Source: CTSoil-075 sp964292325 (lineage in GTDB: Bacteria; Bacillota; Negativicutes; DSM-13327). From it: a stretch of DNA of 60,230 nt. Below are positions 8,255 through 16,732 of this stretch, piece by piece; the stretch's first letter is position 1, and the number at the start of each line of letters is the position of its first letter. A program made the translations under genes and the position numbers. A model generated the notes under the pieces. That model was not told the origin of the DNA. It was given only the letters and a program-made list of their open reading frames with translations, and did not search any database. The DNA lies in NCBI GenBank assembly GCA_964292325.1, contig CAXYVG010000008.1:1-60230 (forward strand). The letters run 5' to 3'.

Positions 8255-10084
8255 ATGAAAAAAATTGGTCAAATGTTTATTGCTGAACATGGTGAACTAT
8301 TAGATTTGAACCCCAATTATTTACCCTATATTGAGAATTTAGATCGTATGCCTCGCTTTGGAATGGATGACAATGGAAATTTATATGGTTTGGATAAACA
8401 AGATAATCTTTTTATAATCTGTAATTTTGTAGCAAAACCAGTACAAGAAATCATTCGGGACGACGGTGTTGAGGAAAAAAGAACTATTGTTTTAGAAGGA
8501 ATTCTTGAAGGTGGGGTACCTTTACAGAAAGTGCAAATTAGCATTGATGATTTTTTACAAATGTCCTGGATAACGAAAAAATGGGGGATTTCTGCAATCA
8601 TTCGCGCTGGGCACGGAAATAAAGATTTTTGTCGTGAAGCCATTCAAGTGATGGGGAGTGATATTGAAAAAATTTCTATATATACCCATTTAGGATGGCG
8701 GAAGCTTCTGAATGGGCAGTGGTGTTATTTACATGGCAATGGAGCTATTGGTGCGCAAAATGTTTCTGTTGAAATCGAGCAAGGCTTGGAAAGGTATTCT
8801 TTGCCAGATGCTGTAGGTGACTCGACGTTAGCGATACAATCAAGCCTTCGATTATTAGAAGCAGCCCCGTTTAAAGTAACGATTCCAATGTTGGCATTCA
8901 TTTATTTATCTCCACTTTGCGAGCTTTTTCGTCAAGTCGGTATTGAACCGTCGTTTGTGATGTGGGTTTACGGTGGTACAGGAACGCGAAAATCTAGCCT
9001 CTCCCTTCTGATGCTTTCCCATTTTGGTGATTTTGGCACGAAAAGTCCGCCGAGCACATTTAAAGATACGGTCAACGCGATCGAGCGTAAAGCGTTTATC
9101 CTGAAAGATGCACCATTATTAATTGATGATTTTTATCCAGGCACTTCATTTAGGGAGACAAACCAGATGAACCAAGTGGCACAGGGTGTTTTAAGGATGT
9201 ATGGTGATCGAATTGGAAAAGGACGGCTTACATCCAATATTGAAGCCCAAAAAACTTTAATTCCAAGAGGGACAGCTATTATTACAGGTGAAGATTTACC
9301 AGATGGTCATTCATCTGTTGCTCGGTTGTTTAAGGTGGAATTAGGGAAAGATTATGTCAACCTTGAAAAGTTGACAATAGCACAGACAAATGCAGAGCGA
9401 CTACAAGAATCAATGAAGCTTTATCTAGAATGGTTGATACCGCAGATGGAAGAATTGCCCATAAAGATGAAGGAGCTATTTTTGGAAAAACGAGCTGAAT
9501 TTCAAAAACGGTCACAGCATGGTCGTCTTGGTGAATCTGCGGCGTGGTTGTATGTTGCTTGGACATTATTTTTAAGATTTTCGTTAGAAATGAAAGCTTG
9601 CCCGCAACAGATGGTTGAACGCCTTACCGAAAGGGCGCAAAATATTTTGAATGACGGGATTGACAATCAGAATCAGCTGATAATGTTGCAAAAGCCAGCT
9701 GATTTGTTTTTAGAAATATTAGCAGAGCTTTTTATGTCAGGGAAAATATATTTGGAACCTTTGAGTGAAGATGTTAGTAGCGTTTATTCATCGAATCAGG
9801 GGCAAAATGTTGGTTGGGTGGATGAAGAATTTCTCTATTTGCTAAAAGGTGTTGTCTACAATTTAGTCAACCAATTTTTAATGAGTCGAGGTAGAAAATT
9901 TCCAGGTACTGAGAATAGTTTGTGGAAAAGCTTGGATGAAAATGGGATTATACATACTGAAAAAAATAGTGCTGGTAGTACGGTACAATATTCTCCCAAA
10001 AAACTATTGTCAAATGGTGATGAAAAAGTTCGTATGCGAGTATTACACTTGCATAGGGAAAAAATGGATGAATTACTAAAGTGA
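8255..10084 (+). CDS. DUF927-like replicative helicase/ATPase
   Basis: 609 residues, start ATG 8255 with AGAAGGAG upstream. A P-loop GGTGTRKSS lies at residues about 240-248 and a Walker B-like strand LLIDDF at about 288-293, with further sensor-like motifs (RGTAIITGEDLPD). Position and layout match the DUF927 ATPases often found as primase-helicase partners in integrative elements and phages. It probably unwinds the element DNA for replication together with the organizer at 3923. The C-terminal part (about 400-609) is helical and may bind DNA. The next genes follow in the same direction. Confidence 0.7.
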   Translation: MKKIGQMFIAEHGELLDLNPNYLPYIENLDRMPRFGMDDNGNLYGLDKQDNLFIICNFVAKPVQEIIRDDGVEEKRTIVLEGILEGGVPLQKVQISIDDFLQMSWITKKWGISAIIRAGHGNKDFCREAIQVMGSDIEKISIYTHLGWRKLLNGQWCYLHGNGAIGAQNVSVEIEQGLERYSLPDAVGDSTLAIQSSLRLLEAAPFKVTIPMLAFIYLSPLCELFRQVGIEPSFVMWVYGGTGTRKSSLSLLMLSHFGDFGTKSPPSTFKDTVNAIERKAFILKDAPLLIDDFYPGTSFRETNQMNQVAQGVLRMYGDRIGKGRLTSNIEAQKTLIPRGTAIITGEDLPDGHSSVARLFKVELGKDYVNLEKLTIAQTNAERLQESMKLYLEWLIPQMEELPIKMKELFLEKRAEFQKRSQHGRLGESAAWLYVAWTLFLRFSLEMKACPQQMVERLTERAQNILNDGIDNQNQLIMLQKPADLFLEILAELFMSGKIYLEPLSEDVSSVYSSNQGQNVGWVDEEFLYLLKGVVYNLVNQFLMSRGRKFPGTENSLWKSLDENGIIHTEKNSAGSTVQYSPKKLLSNGDEKVRMRVLHLHREKMDELLK

Positions 10085-10126
10085 AAATGATTTTTGTAGT
10101 TAATATTAAAAAGGAAAAGGGAGAGA

Positions 10127-10798
10127 ATGATCATGATTAAGAGAAAAGAATGGGGAAATCCCAAAAAAGTGATGAACGTAGAAAAAACGGTCAATGAGGA
10201 TTTTGATTTATTTGATGGTGATAGTGATGTTGAATTAGACGAAGAGCAGTTAATCTCAGAAAATACTGTAACAAAGAGGGATGGTGTTGGGATTTTGGGG
10301 AGGCGTAAAAAAATTGCTCCGGAAAAGGTTGTTCAAGCAAAGAGCGAAGAGTGTGCTGATAACGAAAATGCCTCTATTAGTACTCCTGCTATTGAAAAAA
10401 ATACTGTGGGAAAAAAGACCATTATGATCCAAGTGATGCGTCATTCCGCTTTAGCAGAAGGAATATATCAAGCTGTTATCGGGGATATTCGAGATTTATC
10501 TGTTAATCCGATAGGGGCTTTGGTTCAAAAAGAGGAAATTTTGGTGATTCCTTTTATAGTGACGACAGCGGAGGGGGAGGTTGTTACTGTAAACTTGAAA
10601 ACTAATAAAGATGTGAACTCTCGTGGACGGCTTTTATCACTTGTTTTGGCGATATATGGCGATATACCCGAAGAAGAATTTGATCTTAGAGACATTGAAA
10701 ATCGCGAAGTCGAGATCAGTATTGTCCATCAACAGGGGATAAATGGAAGTACATGGGATGAGATTGTTGCGGTCAATGGTTATGATCTTGCTTCTTGA
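10127..10798 (+). CDS. Hypothetical element protein, acidic N-terminus
   Basis: 223 residues; AGGGAGAG lies just before ATG 10127. The N-terminal about 85 residues are low-complexity and charged (DFDLFDGDSDVELDEEQ). Residues about 95-220 form a compact beta-rich domain (VMRHSALAEGIYQAVIGDIRD...GALVQKEEILVIPFIVTTAEGEV). It follows the helicase by 42 bases and is probably co-transcribed. The pattern of small beta-domain plus acidic tail resembles single-strand DNA-binding accessory proteins, but this is only a guess. Confidence 0.6.
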   Translation: MIMIKRKEWGNPKKVMNVEKTVNEDFDLFDGDSDVELDEEQLISENTVTKRDGVGILGRRKKIAPEKVVQAKSEECADNENASISTPAIEKNTVGKKTIMIQVMRHSALAEGIYQAVIGDIRDLSVNPIGALVQKEEILVIPFIVTTAEGEVVTVNLKTNKDVNSRGRLLSLVLAIYGDIPEEEFDLRDIENREVEISIVHQQGINGSTWDEIVAVNGYDLAS

Positions 10799-11012
10799 AA
10801 AAAATTGTGAGTTTTGAATTTTTGGCTCTCACTTAGGGGAAAGCGGGGCTTGCAGAGCACAATTTTGCCTGAAAAGCCCTGCGAGCCCTGGATTTTTCAA
10901 GGGGAGAAAGTTTGTATATATATGCAAATACAAACTTTTCATACATATATTATTCTCTTGAAGTTATCTGGTGAATTTATACCAGTTAAAAAACAAAGGA
11001 GGGAGTCTATTT

Positions 11013-11465
11013 ATGTATGTTATTAATACATTGTATGACATTCAACAGTTGTCCATGAATGGAACGGTTTCTGCAGAACTGGTAGAGCATTTTATTCGGA
11101 AAGTCAATAGGTATCAAGATGCTTGGCGATCTAAATGCGGTCTACAGGAATTTTCATTAGAAACTTATGGTTCAATTGGTCTTATAGAGCAAGGAGACCA
11201 AAGTTTAGCTTCTATTGGTTTGTCCGAAGATTTAGCTAATATTATGCCTGAATGGGTTAGTAGACTGGAATTAGCAGAAGCAACTTATTATGTCCTTTAT
11301 ATTACGAAAGAGGATGGTCATGTGCTTCAAATCTATTTACCTGACAATGTCATGTCCGAAGCTATTCATTTTTGGCTATCTAAACAACCAGTAGAAGAAG
11401 AAGCTGGAGAAAGTCTTCATCAAAGGTATCATTCGATGACATGGTACATGGGGGTGAAGAGGTAA
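11013..11465 (+). CDS. Hypothetical protein
   Basis: 150 residues from ATG 11013, preceded by AAAGGAGGG (10995-11003); an ATG at 10971 has no such site. Sequence MYVINTLYDIQQLSMNG...MPEWVSRLELAEATYYVLYITKEDGHVLQIYLPDN shows a mixed alpha/beta protein with no known motif. It lies in the helicase transcription unit; the 214 bases before it hold a GC-rich imperfect hairpin (about 10847-10895). Confidence 0.55.
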   Translation: MYVINTLYDIQQLSMNGTVSAELVEHFIRKVNRYQDAWRSKCGLQEFSLETYGSIGLIEQGDQSLASIGLSEDLANIMPEWVSRLELAEATYYVLYITKEDGHVLQIYLPDNVMSEAIHFWLSKQPVEEEAGESLHQRYHSMTWYMGVKR

Positions 11466-11617
11466 TATGAAACAAACAGTAGCAGAAATTATAGTCTTGG
11501 TTTTAAAAATCATTCTAAAGAATAAGTCGGGTAAAATACATTAGTTTTTTACCGTCAATGATGTTGTGAAGTATGTGGTTTATTATACCAAAAGAATATT
11601 GAAAAGTAGGAGTATAG

Positions 11618-11845
11618 ATGATGTTAATGGAAAAAACATTGCCTAAAGAAGGGCAAAGTGTAATAGGTCAAGGTATTTTTCGCTATAAAACAAGTATATC
11701 TCGCAAAAACCTAAAACGTGGAGAGCATTTGGCAGAATCTATTTCATCCATACAAGAAGAAAGCGGTATGGAGAAAGAGGATTTTTATGAACCTGCCGTT
11801 GTACTGTTAGCGAAAATTCATGAATCTATTAAACATTACCAATAA
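11618..11845 (+). CDS. Hypothetical small protein
   Basis: 75 residues, start ATG 11618 (or 11621) after GTAGGAG. The product is charged and helical (GIFRYKTSISRKNLKRGEHLAESISSIQEESG). No family recognised. It sits 165 bases before the serine recombinase and may be the last gene of the older element, in front of an insertion. Confidence 0.45.
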   Translation: MMLMEKTLPKEGQSVIGQGIFRYKTSISRKNLKRGEHLAESISSIQEESGMEKEDFYEPAVVLLAKIHESIKHYQ

Positions 11846-12010
11846 AATCATATTACTATTCTAATCTATACTACTATTTCCATTCATTACTACTACTAAT
11901 ACTTAATTTACAATAGATCATGCAGGCTTTGTAGGTGGAAAATCATGCCATCAAAGCCTGCGCAAAGGAAAAGGACTACTTTCGACAACAATGCTGGGGG
12001 AGAGATTGAT

Positions 12011-13615
12011 ATGACTATAGAAAAAATGAAAAGAGCTGCTATATATGCAAGATTTTCTAGTGATAATCAAAGAGAGGAATCCATTGATGCTCAAATTAGA
12101 GCCTCAGAAGAATTTGCAAAAAAACAGGGAATGCAAATTGTAAAGGTGTATGTTGATCGGGCAAAAACAGCTACGACTGACAAACGTCCTGAATTTCAGA
12201 AAATGATTGAAGATAGTGGGAAAGGAATCTTTGAAATTCTCATTATACACAAACTAGACCGCTTTAGTCGGGACAAATATGATTCTGCCCGTTACAAGCG
12301 AAAACTCAAACAAAACGGCATTCGGCTTTATAGTGTGACCGAAAATTTGGATGGTAGTCCTGAAAGTGTTATTCTCGAATCCCTCCTTGAAGGTATGGCA
12401 GAATACTATAGCAAAAATCTGGCAAGGGAAGTCATGAAAGGAATGCAAGAAAATGCCCTAAAATGCCAGCATACAGGAGGTAGACCAGCACTGGGATTTG
12501 ATGTTGATCGAGCTACTAAAAAATATATCATCAATGAAAAGGAAGCAGAAGCAGTATGTATGATTTTCCAGCTCTATCTTGATGGCTATGGGTATCACCG
12601 CATTATTGATGAATTGAATACTAAAGGTTATCAGACGAAACTAGGCAAGCCCTTTGGGAAAAATAGCTTGCATGATATTTTAGTGAACGAAAAATATTGT
12701 GGCACCTATGTATTCAATCGGAGCAGTAGCAAAGATTGCGATGGTCAGCGTAATAATCACAATTCGAAAGACAATGAGCATGTGATTCGAATTCCTGATG
12801 GTGTACCTGCCATTGTGTCGAAAGATGTGTTTGAGAAGGTACAGGAAAAAATGAAGCTCAACAAACGACAACCAGGAGCATACAAAGCCAAAGAAGTCTA
12901 TCTGTTGAGTGGACTCATTGTTTGTGGTGAATGCTTGAAACGAGAAAACCGTGAATATTCCATGATGGGAAATTCCAAGTATTCTGGCAGGGATAAGCTG
13001 AAACATGTGACTTATCGTTGTAGTAATCGGGAGCGTACAAAGGAATGTGACAATAAGGAGCTACGACGAGAGTATATTGAAAACTATGTACTCAGTGAAC
13101 TGGAAAAAAACATCTTTCAAGAAAAAGCCATTCCTCACCTTCTAGAAAAAATTAATGCTTATCAAAGTGCTGTTAACCAAGAAAAAGATAAAGATTTGGA
13201 ACGGTTCAAACTGGAACTTGATGAAGTTGACAAGCAGATGGAAAACATTATTAATGCCATCGTTGCAGGAATGAATCAGACTGCTTTTGCTGGCAAAATT
13301 AATGAGTTAGAGGAACGAAAACTAAAGCTAGAAGTATTGATAAAAGAAATCAATCTTAAGAGCCAAGCTACTGTCGTTACGGAAGAGATGCTACGAGGAC
13401 TATTTGCAATGTTTCGGAATTTTGTTACAGAGAGAGACATTCCAGAAATCAAAAAGTTTATAGGAAATTATGTTGAAAAAGTCATTGTTTATAAAGACCA
13501 CGTCGAAGTGGTCTTTTTCCTTTTGTGTGACAATGAGCTGAAGAGTGAGAGTTATCATTTTAGAGTCAAGATTCCTAGAAATCAGCTACTTGAACAGCGT
13601 GGGAAAGTTGCCTAA
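12011..13615 (+). CDS. Large serine recombinase
   Basis: 534 residues from ATG 12011 with GGGGGAG 8 bases upstream; the frame is open back to 11945 but lacks such a site. The N-terminal resolvase domain shows YARFSSD (nucleophile Ser16), then HKLDRFSRD. The Recombinase domain (about 165-265) and a zinc ribbon (VCGEC at about 307 with YRCSNRERTKECDN at about 345) follow, then a coiled-coil (about 390-460). Length and order are those of TnpX/phiC31-type integrases that insert or excise elements without extra sequence. All domains look intact. It is a second integrase in the same island, so it may belong to a nested element. A hairpin GCAGGCTTTG...CAAAGCCTGC lies just upstream (about 11925-11960). 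Confidence 0.9.
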   Translation: MTIEKMKRAAIYARFSSDNQREESIDAQIRASEEFAKKQGMQIVKVYVDRAKTATTDKRPEFQKMIEDSGKGIFEILIIHKLDRFSRDKYDSARYKRKLKQNGIRLYSVTENLDGSPESVILESLLEGMAEYYSKNLAREVMKGMQENALKCQHTGGRPALGFDVDRATKKYIINEKEAEAVCMIFQLYLDGYGYHRIIDELNTKGYQTKLGKPFGKNSLHDILVNEKYCGTYVFNRSSSKDCDGQRNNHNSKDNEHVIRIPDGVPAIVSKDVFEKVQEKMKLNKRQPGAYKAKEVYLLSGLIVCGECLKRENREYSMMGNSKYSGRDKLKHVTYRCSNRERTKECDNKELRREYIENYVLSELEKNIFQEKAIPHLLEKINAYQSAVNQEKDKDLERFKLELDEVDKQMENIINAIVAGMNQTAFAGKINELEERKLKLEVLIKEINLKSQATVVTEEMLRGLFAMFRNFVTERDIPEIKKFIGNYVEKVIVYKDHVEVVFFLLCDNELKSESYHFRVKIPRNQLLEQRGKVA

Positions 13616-13636
13616 TAGAAAAGGATGGTGGAAAAT

Positions 13637-14263
13637 ATGTCAAATGTTATAGAAAAAAATGTGATCAAAACGGAAGTGGTCTTTTCAGAAGATAAAGCAC
13701 ATCGCTATTTGCTTAGAAAGGAGTGGGACAAGAACAAGCCAAAAGCAATGGTCATCATGATCAATCCGAGTGTTGCAGGTGAGGTATTCATTGACCATAC
13801 GACAATGTATGTCATGAACAATTTGTTTCGTCTTGATTTTGGTGGAGTGGATGTCGTCAATCTATTTTCAAATGTCAGTGGCAGTCGTAGTGTGAAAGAA
13901 AGTACGGTTGATGGTGAAGAAGAAAATTATAGTCAAATCCTTCAATCGGCAGAGAAAGTCAGCAGTATCATTATTGCATGGGGGAAGATTGGTGAGAGTA
14001 ATAAAAGTATTCATGGGAAGCAGAAAAAACTTTTGAATTTGCTTCAACCTTATGTAGAGAAACTATTTCTGATTGGTACTGGCAGTGGTGAAGTAGGATT
14101 TCATCCATTGGCTCCACAAATTCGTTCAGTATGGAATCTGGTCAAGTCTCATATTTGCCAACAGGATGAAGTAGCTCAAAAAGATTCAGTTAAGCAGAAG
14201 AATGATATAAAGAATGAAAAGGATATGGATGACTCATTGGCTAGAGAGGCTAATGAGTCATAA
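13637..14263 (+). CDS. DUF1643 family protein
   Basis: 208 residues from ATG 13637 (ATG 13625 would be too close to the AAAGG site). Features of DUF1643: an opening strand RYLLRKEW, then MVIMINPSVA, NLFSNVSGSR, a central IIIAWGK and a late FHPLAP. Members of this family often lie on mobile elements or near restriction genes; their function is not known. The gene follows the recombinase by 21 bases and may be co-transcribed. The last 30 residues are charged and poorly conserved-looking. Confidence 0.75.
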   Translation: MSNVIEKNVIKTEVVFSEDKAHRYLLRKEWDKNKPKAMVIMINPSVAGEVFIDHTTMYVMNNLFRLDFGGVDVVNLFSNVSGSRSVKESTVDGEEENYSQILQSAEKVSSIIIAWGKIGESNKSIHGKQKKLLNLLQPYVEKLFLIGTGSGEVGFHPLAPQIRSVWNLVKSHICQQDEVAQKDSVKQKNDIKNEKDMDDSLAREANES

Positions 14264-14287
14264 TTATTATGGTTGGAGGGATAGAGA

Positions 14288-14662
14288 ATGATTAAAATAG
14301 CACATGCCAAAGAGGTGGCTGGTCTTTCATTAGCAAAAGAAATTATAGATGTTGCACTGGCGGCTGTGAAAATATTGGATGATGAATATGGTGAGAATCG
14401 GAATGTAGATTATGGTGATGGTGGTTATGTGCTTGTTATTGAAGAGAAGGATGAATTTGAGATGTTAAAAGCGATACACATTGATGTAGAAGAAATTGTA
14501 CCTGAGTATGTCGATATTATTGAGTGTGATGATGGAAGGATTTTTGTGAGTAGTTTACTATTACTAGGAAGTGATTTTGGAATAGTATTAATAATACCAT
14601 TATCTATGATGCCAGTGAATTTGTGGAAATATAGTGTTAAAAAACAATTATTTGGTAGTTGA
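14288..14662 (+). CDS. Hypothetical protein (Firmicute mobile-element family)
   Basis: 124 residues after GGAGGG. It is acidic with alternating helix and strand (KILDDEYGENRNVDYGDGGYVLVIEEKDEFEMLKAIHIDVEEIVPEYVDIIECDDGR). Similar stand-alone proteins occur in Firmicute prophage and ICE cargo as far as I recall, without known function. It ends before a strong terminator at 14691. Confidence 0.55.
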   Translation: MIKIAHAKEVAGLSLAKEIIDVALAAVKILDDEYGENRNVDYGDGGYVLVIEEKDEFEMLKAIHIDVEEIVPEYVDIIECDDGRIFVSSLLLLGSDFGIVLIIPLSMMPVNLWKYSVKKQLFGS

Positions 14663-14690
14663 GCAGGGAAATTGGTAAATAATAGCGAAG

Positions 14691-14726
14691 AAAGGATGAT
14701 GAATACTATAGTATTCATTATCCTTT
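14691..14726. terminator. Bidirectional terminator
   Basis: A 16-base arm AAAGGATGATGAATAC (14691-14706) and its complement (14711-14726) pair with one mismatch around TATA; A- and T-runs flank the stem. It separates the + gene at 14288 from the - strand regulator at 14802. Confidence 0.75.
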
Positions 14727-14801
14727 AAAAAAATCTCTGCATAACAATCAGTAAAAAGATGTTAGCAGAGAAAGAACGTAGTTAGTAGGTAAGTAAAAAA
14801 A

Positions 14802-15056
14802 TTACTTTTCTTGTTCTAAGTGAATCATTAATTGAACGAGAGAGACACCAAGTTCATTGCACACTTTTGACATTGTGCGAAGAGAAGGACTTTTTAAGCC
14901 ACGTTCTAACTGGCTAATGTATGTACGATGTAATCCAGTGCAGAGACCAAGTTCTTCTTGGCTAATGTTCTTCTCTGATCTTAATTTTTTCAGGACATTA
15001 CCAAATTTTCTGTCAATCATAAGTCTACTATATGTTATAGAAAGAGGTTGCTCCAC
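14802..15056 (-). CDS. XRE-family regulator
   Basis: 84 residues from GTG 15056, or 72 from ATG 15020. The helix-turn-helix is clear: FGNVLKKLRSEKNISQEELGLCTGLHRTYISQLERGLKSPSLRTMSKVCNELGVSL, split here only for description. Neither start has a ribosome site. A TATAGT -10-like box lies only a few bases before the GTG, so a leaderless message is possible. It is transcribed away from the secreted-protein gene at 15166 and may control it. Confidence 0.75.
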   Translation of the reverse strand: MEQPLSITYSRLMIDRKFGNVLKKLRSEKNISQEELGLCTGLHRTYISQLERGLKSPSLRTMSKVCNELGVSLVQLMIHLEQEK

Positions 15057-15165
15057 AGACTATAGTATTCAATTGAGCAAAAGTTTAGATTTTCATAGAA
15101 GGGCGATAGCATATACAGAAGTATAGATACTATAATCAATAATAAAAATGTGAGGAGCGATTGAA

Positions 15166-15609
15166 ATGCTTAAAAAGAGAATTTTTGTATTGACGATTTT
15201 GTTATTAGTGATTATTAGTAACATTTGTTTCGCTGAGGTTGATGAAAGGTGGGTAGTTTTACAGCAAGATGGCAGGGTAATTATATCTTTGGAGAAAAAT
15301 TATTTTAGGTTCTATATAAATAGAGATTCGGAGAAACTTACTATAAACTGTCAAATAAAAGAAAATTTTCTTGAAGAGGATTTAGCTATTATTGATCATG
15401 TTTCAATTTATATTAATAAGTCAGGTGAAATTACTTATACAATTAAAGAGGAATTTATCTGTAAAGGTGGCAAATATGTAACAGCGAAAGACCGTTTAGA
15501 AGAAGGGCTGAAAAAACTTGATCCTGAAACATATATAGGAACAGCAATGCTAAAGGTTATAGATTGGACAGTAGCGAATCATCGTCACCCTACAGTGTCG
15601 TTCGAATAA
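15166..15609 (+). CDS. Secreted hypothetical protein
   Basis: 147 residues after GAGGAGCG. A type I signal peptide is clear (MLKKRIFVLTILLLVIISNICFA, cleavage likely after CFA). The mature part is small and beta-rich with two Cys. No known family. It starts a run of four exported or membrane proteins (15166-17692), all on the + strand. Confidence 0.65.
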   Translation: MLKKRIFVLTILLLVIISNICFAEVDERWVVLQQDGRVIISLEKNYFRFYINRDSEKLTINCQIKENFLEEDLAIIDHVSIYINKSGEITYTIKEEFICKGGKYVTAKDRLEEGLKKLDPETYIGTAMLKVIDWTVANHRHPTVSFE

Positions 15610-15725
15610 CTTCTAAAGAAAATAATCAGGAAAGTAGAATATAATTCCTAAACAAAGGTATAGAAGATTAATCTTGACACTTGTGATGTTATCGTAAATC
15701 GAAATATAAAAGGAGTGCATTAAAT

Positions 15726-15880
15726 ATGCCAAATGTAAAAGTAGATAACCTAAAAAATTCGGCTGTACGGATAGCTGGAAAACAGTGGTAAAAAATACTT
15801 GGTATAAAGGATTTGACTTCTAAAGAATGGGATTATGTAGCTGGTCAAGTTGGACAAGGAAAAAGTAGTTGTCCGTAATA
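15726..15880 (+). pseudogene. Broken short gene
   Basis: AAAGGAG precedes ATG 15726, but the frame stops after 21 codons (MPNVKVDNLKNSAVRIAGKQW). Coding-like sequence continues in another frame through 15880 (containing LGIKDLTSKEWDYVAGQVGQGK). This looks like a small gene with a frameshift. Family not recognised. Confidence 0.35.
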
Positions 15881-15926
15881 GAATTATATGATAGTAAATA
15901 AAATATACAGAGGAGTGTATGCAAAA

Positions 15927-16313
15927 ATGAAAGTATCAAAAATAGTCATCTTGGCAGTATTAATGATGATCATGGTAGCAAGTGTAGTTTCAGCAAATCC
16001 ATTTGAAGGAAATTGGTCTAGTGATCCTAATAATCAAGGCGAATTTCTATCACTAGAGCTATCTCTCAATGATGCAGGAAATATTGTAGGATCTTTTCGT
16101 GCTAGGTCTGGGCAAAGATTTGATCGAGGTAGCGGTATGAAAGCATTTTCTACTGAAGACAGCAATGTTTATCGAATATCTTTTTCTAGTGGACATGGTG
16201 GAAGAGTTAAAGCAAATATGTTATTACAGGAAGATGGTAGTATGGAGTGGCTTATAGTGTCTCAACAAGGAGAACATTATTTACCTGAACATATTATGTT
16301 ATATCGTCAATAA
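15927..16313 (+). CDS. Secreted hypothetical protein
   Basis: 128 residues from ATG 15927, with GAGGAG about 12 bases upstream; an ATG at 15888 has none. A signal peptide (MKVSKIVILAVLMMIMVASVVSA, cleavage after VSA) precedes a beta-rich mature part (NPFEGNWSSDPNNQGEFLSLELSLND) resembling small lipocalin-like or avidin-like barrel proteins, though I cannot name the family. It is followed by a terminator at 16325. Confidence 0.65.
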   Translation: MKVSKIVILAVLMMIMVASVVSANPFEGNWSSDPNNQGEFLSLELSLNDAGNIVGSFRARSGQRFDRGSGMKAFSTEDSNVYRISFSSGHGGRVKANMLLQEDGSMEWLIVSQQGEHYLPEHIMLYRQ

Positions 16314-16324
16314 AGAGAAAGAAG

Positions 16325-16354
16325 GGAAGGGCGAAGGAAGCTCTTCCTTTTTTT
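16325..16354 (+). terminator. Terminator
   Basis: An 8-bp stem GGAAGGGC/GCTCTTCC (one G-U pair) around GAAGGAA, with seven T afterwards. It ends the secreted-protein transcript. Confidence 0.75.
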
Positions 16355-16417
16355 ATACTTAGTATATGCCCAGTGTAGTATACTATAAATAATATATTAC
16401 GAAGGAGTTTGGGGATT

Positions 16418-16576
16418 GTGAAGCTAAGTAAAGAACAACAGAAAGCTAATGGGGATCATTTCTGGTTCAATGCTTTTATGCCAACTATATTTAGATTAGG
16501 ATTAATAGTAATAGTTTTTATTGTTCTGTTTGTGATATTTGGTATAATGGCGCTTATAAATAATGTAATGAAGTAG
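16418..16576 (+). CDS. Small membrane protein
   Basis: 52 residues from GTG 16418 with AAGGAG about 10 bases upstream. The product is a short basic N-terminal part (MKLSKEQQKANGDHFWFNAF) and one strong hydrophobic helix (LIVIVFIVLFVIFGIMALI) near the C-terminus. No family recognised. The ribosome site and the membrane-helix composition support it as a real gene. Confidence 0.5.
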   Translation: MKLSKEQQKANGDHFWFNAFMPTIFRLGLIVIVFIVLFVIFGIMALINNVMK

Positions 16577-16732
16577 GAAAATGCAATATAAACAGATTGT
16601 ATGTTTTGAAGATATTATAATAAGATACAGTGATTCCTTCTGATACGGAAAAAATAGGTGAAATATGGCTTTATTTTTCCTAGTAAAACAATAATAAAAT
16701 TTGGTGCAGAAGATTACCTGCAAATATGGGAG

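Noticed and set aside
10847..10895. Second copy of the CAGGGC hairpin at 7729
   Set aside because: Only short words are shared (GGGCTT, GCCCTG); pairing is poor, so common origin is not supported.
13493..13518. Terminator hairpin inside the serine recombinase gene
   Set aside because: The stem AAAGACCAC/GTGGTCTTT comes from codons for KDHVEVVF, a conserved end of such recombinases; probably chance, although it has a T-run.
3484..15069. TACTATAGTA palindromes (3484, 14704, and a partial copy at 15059) as one regulon
   Set aside because: The sequence is simple and AT-rich, one copy is part of a terminator stem, and positions relative to genes differ.
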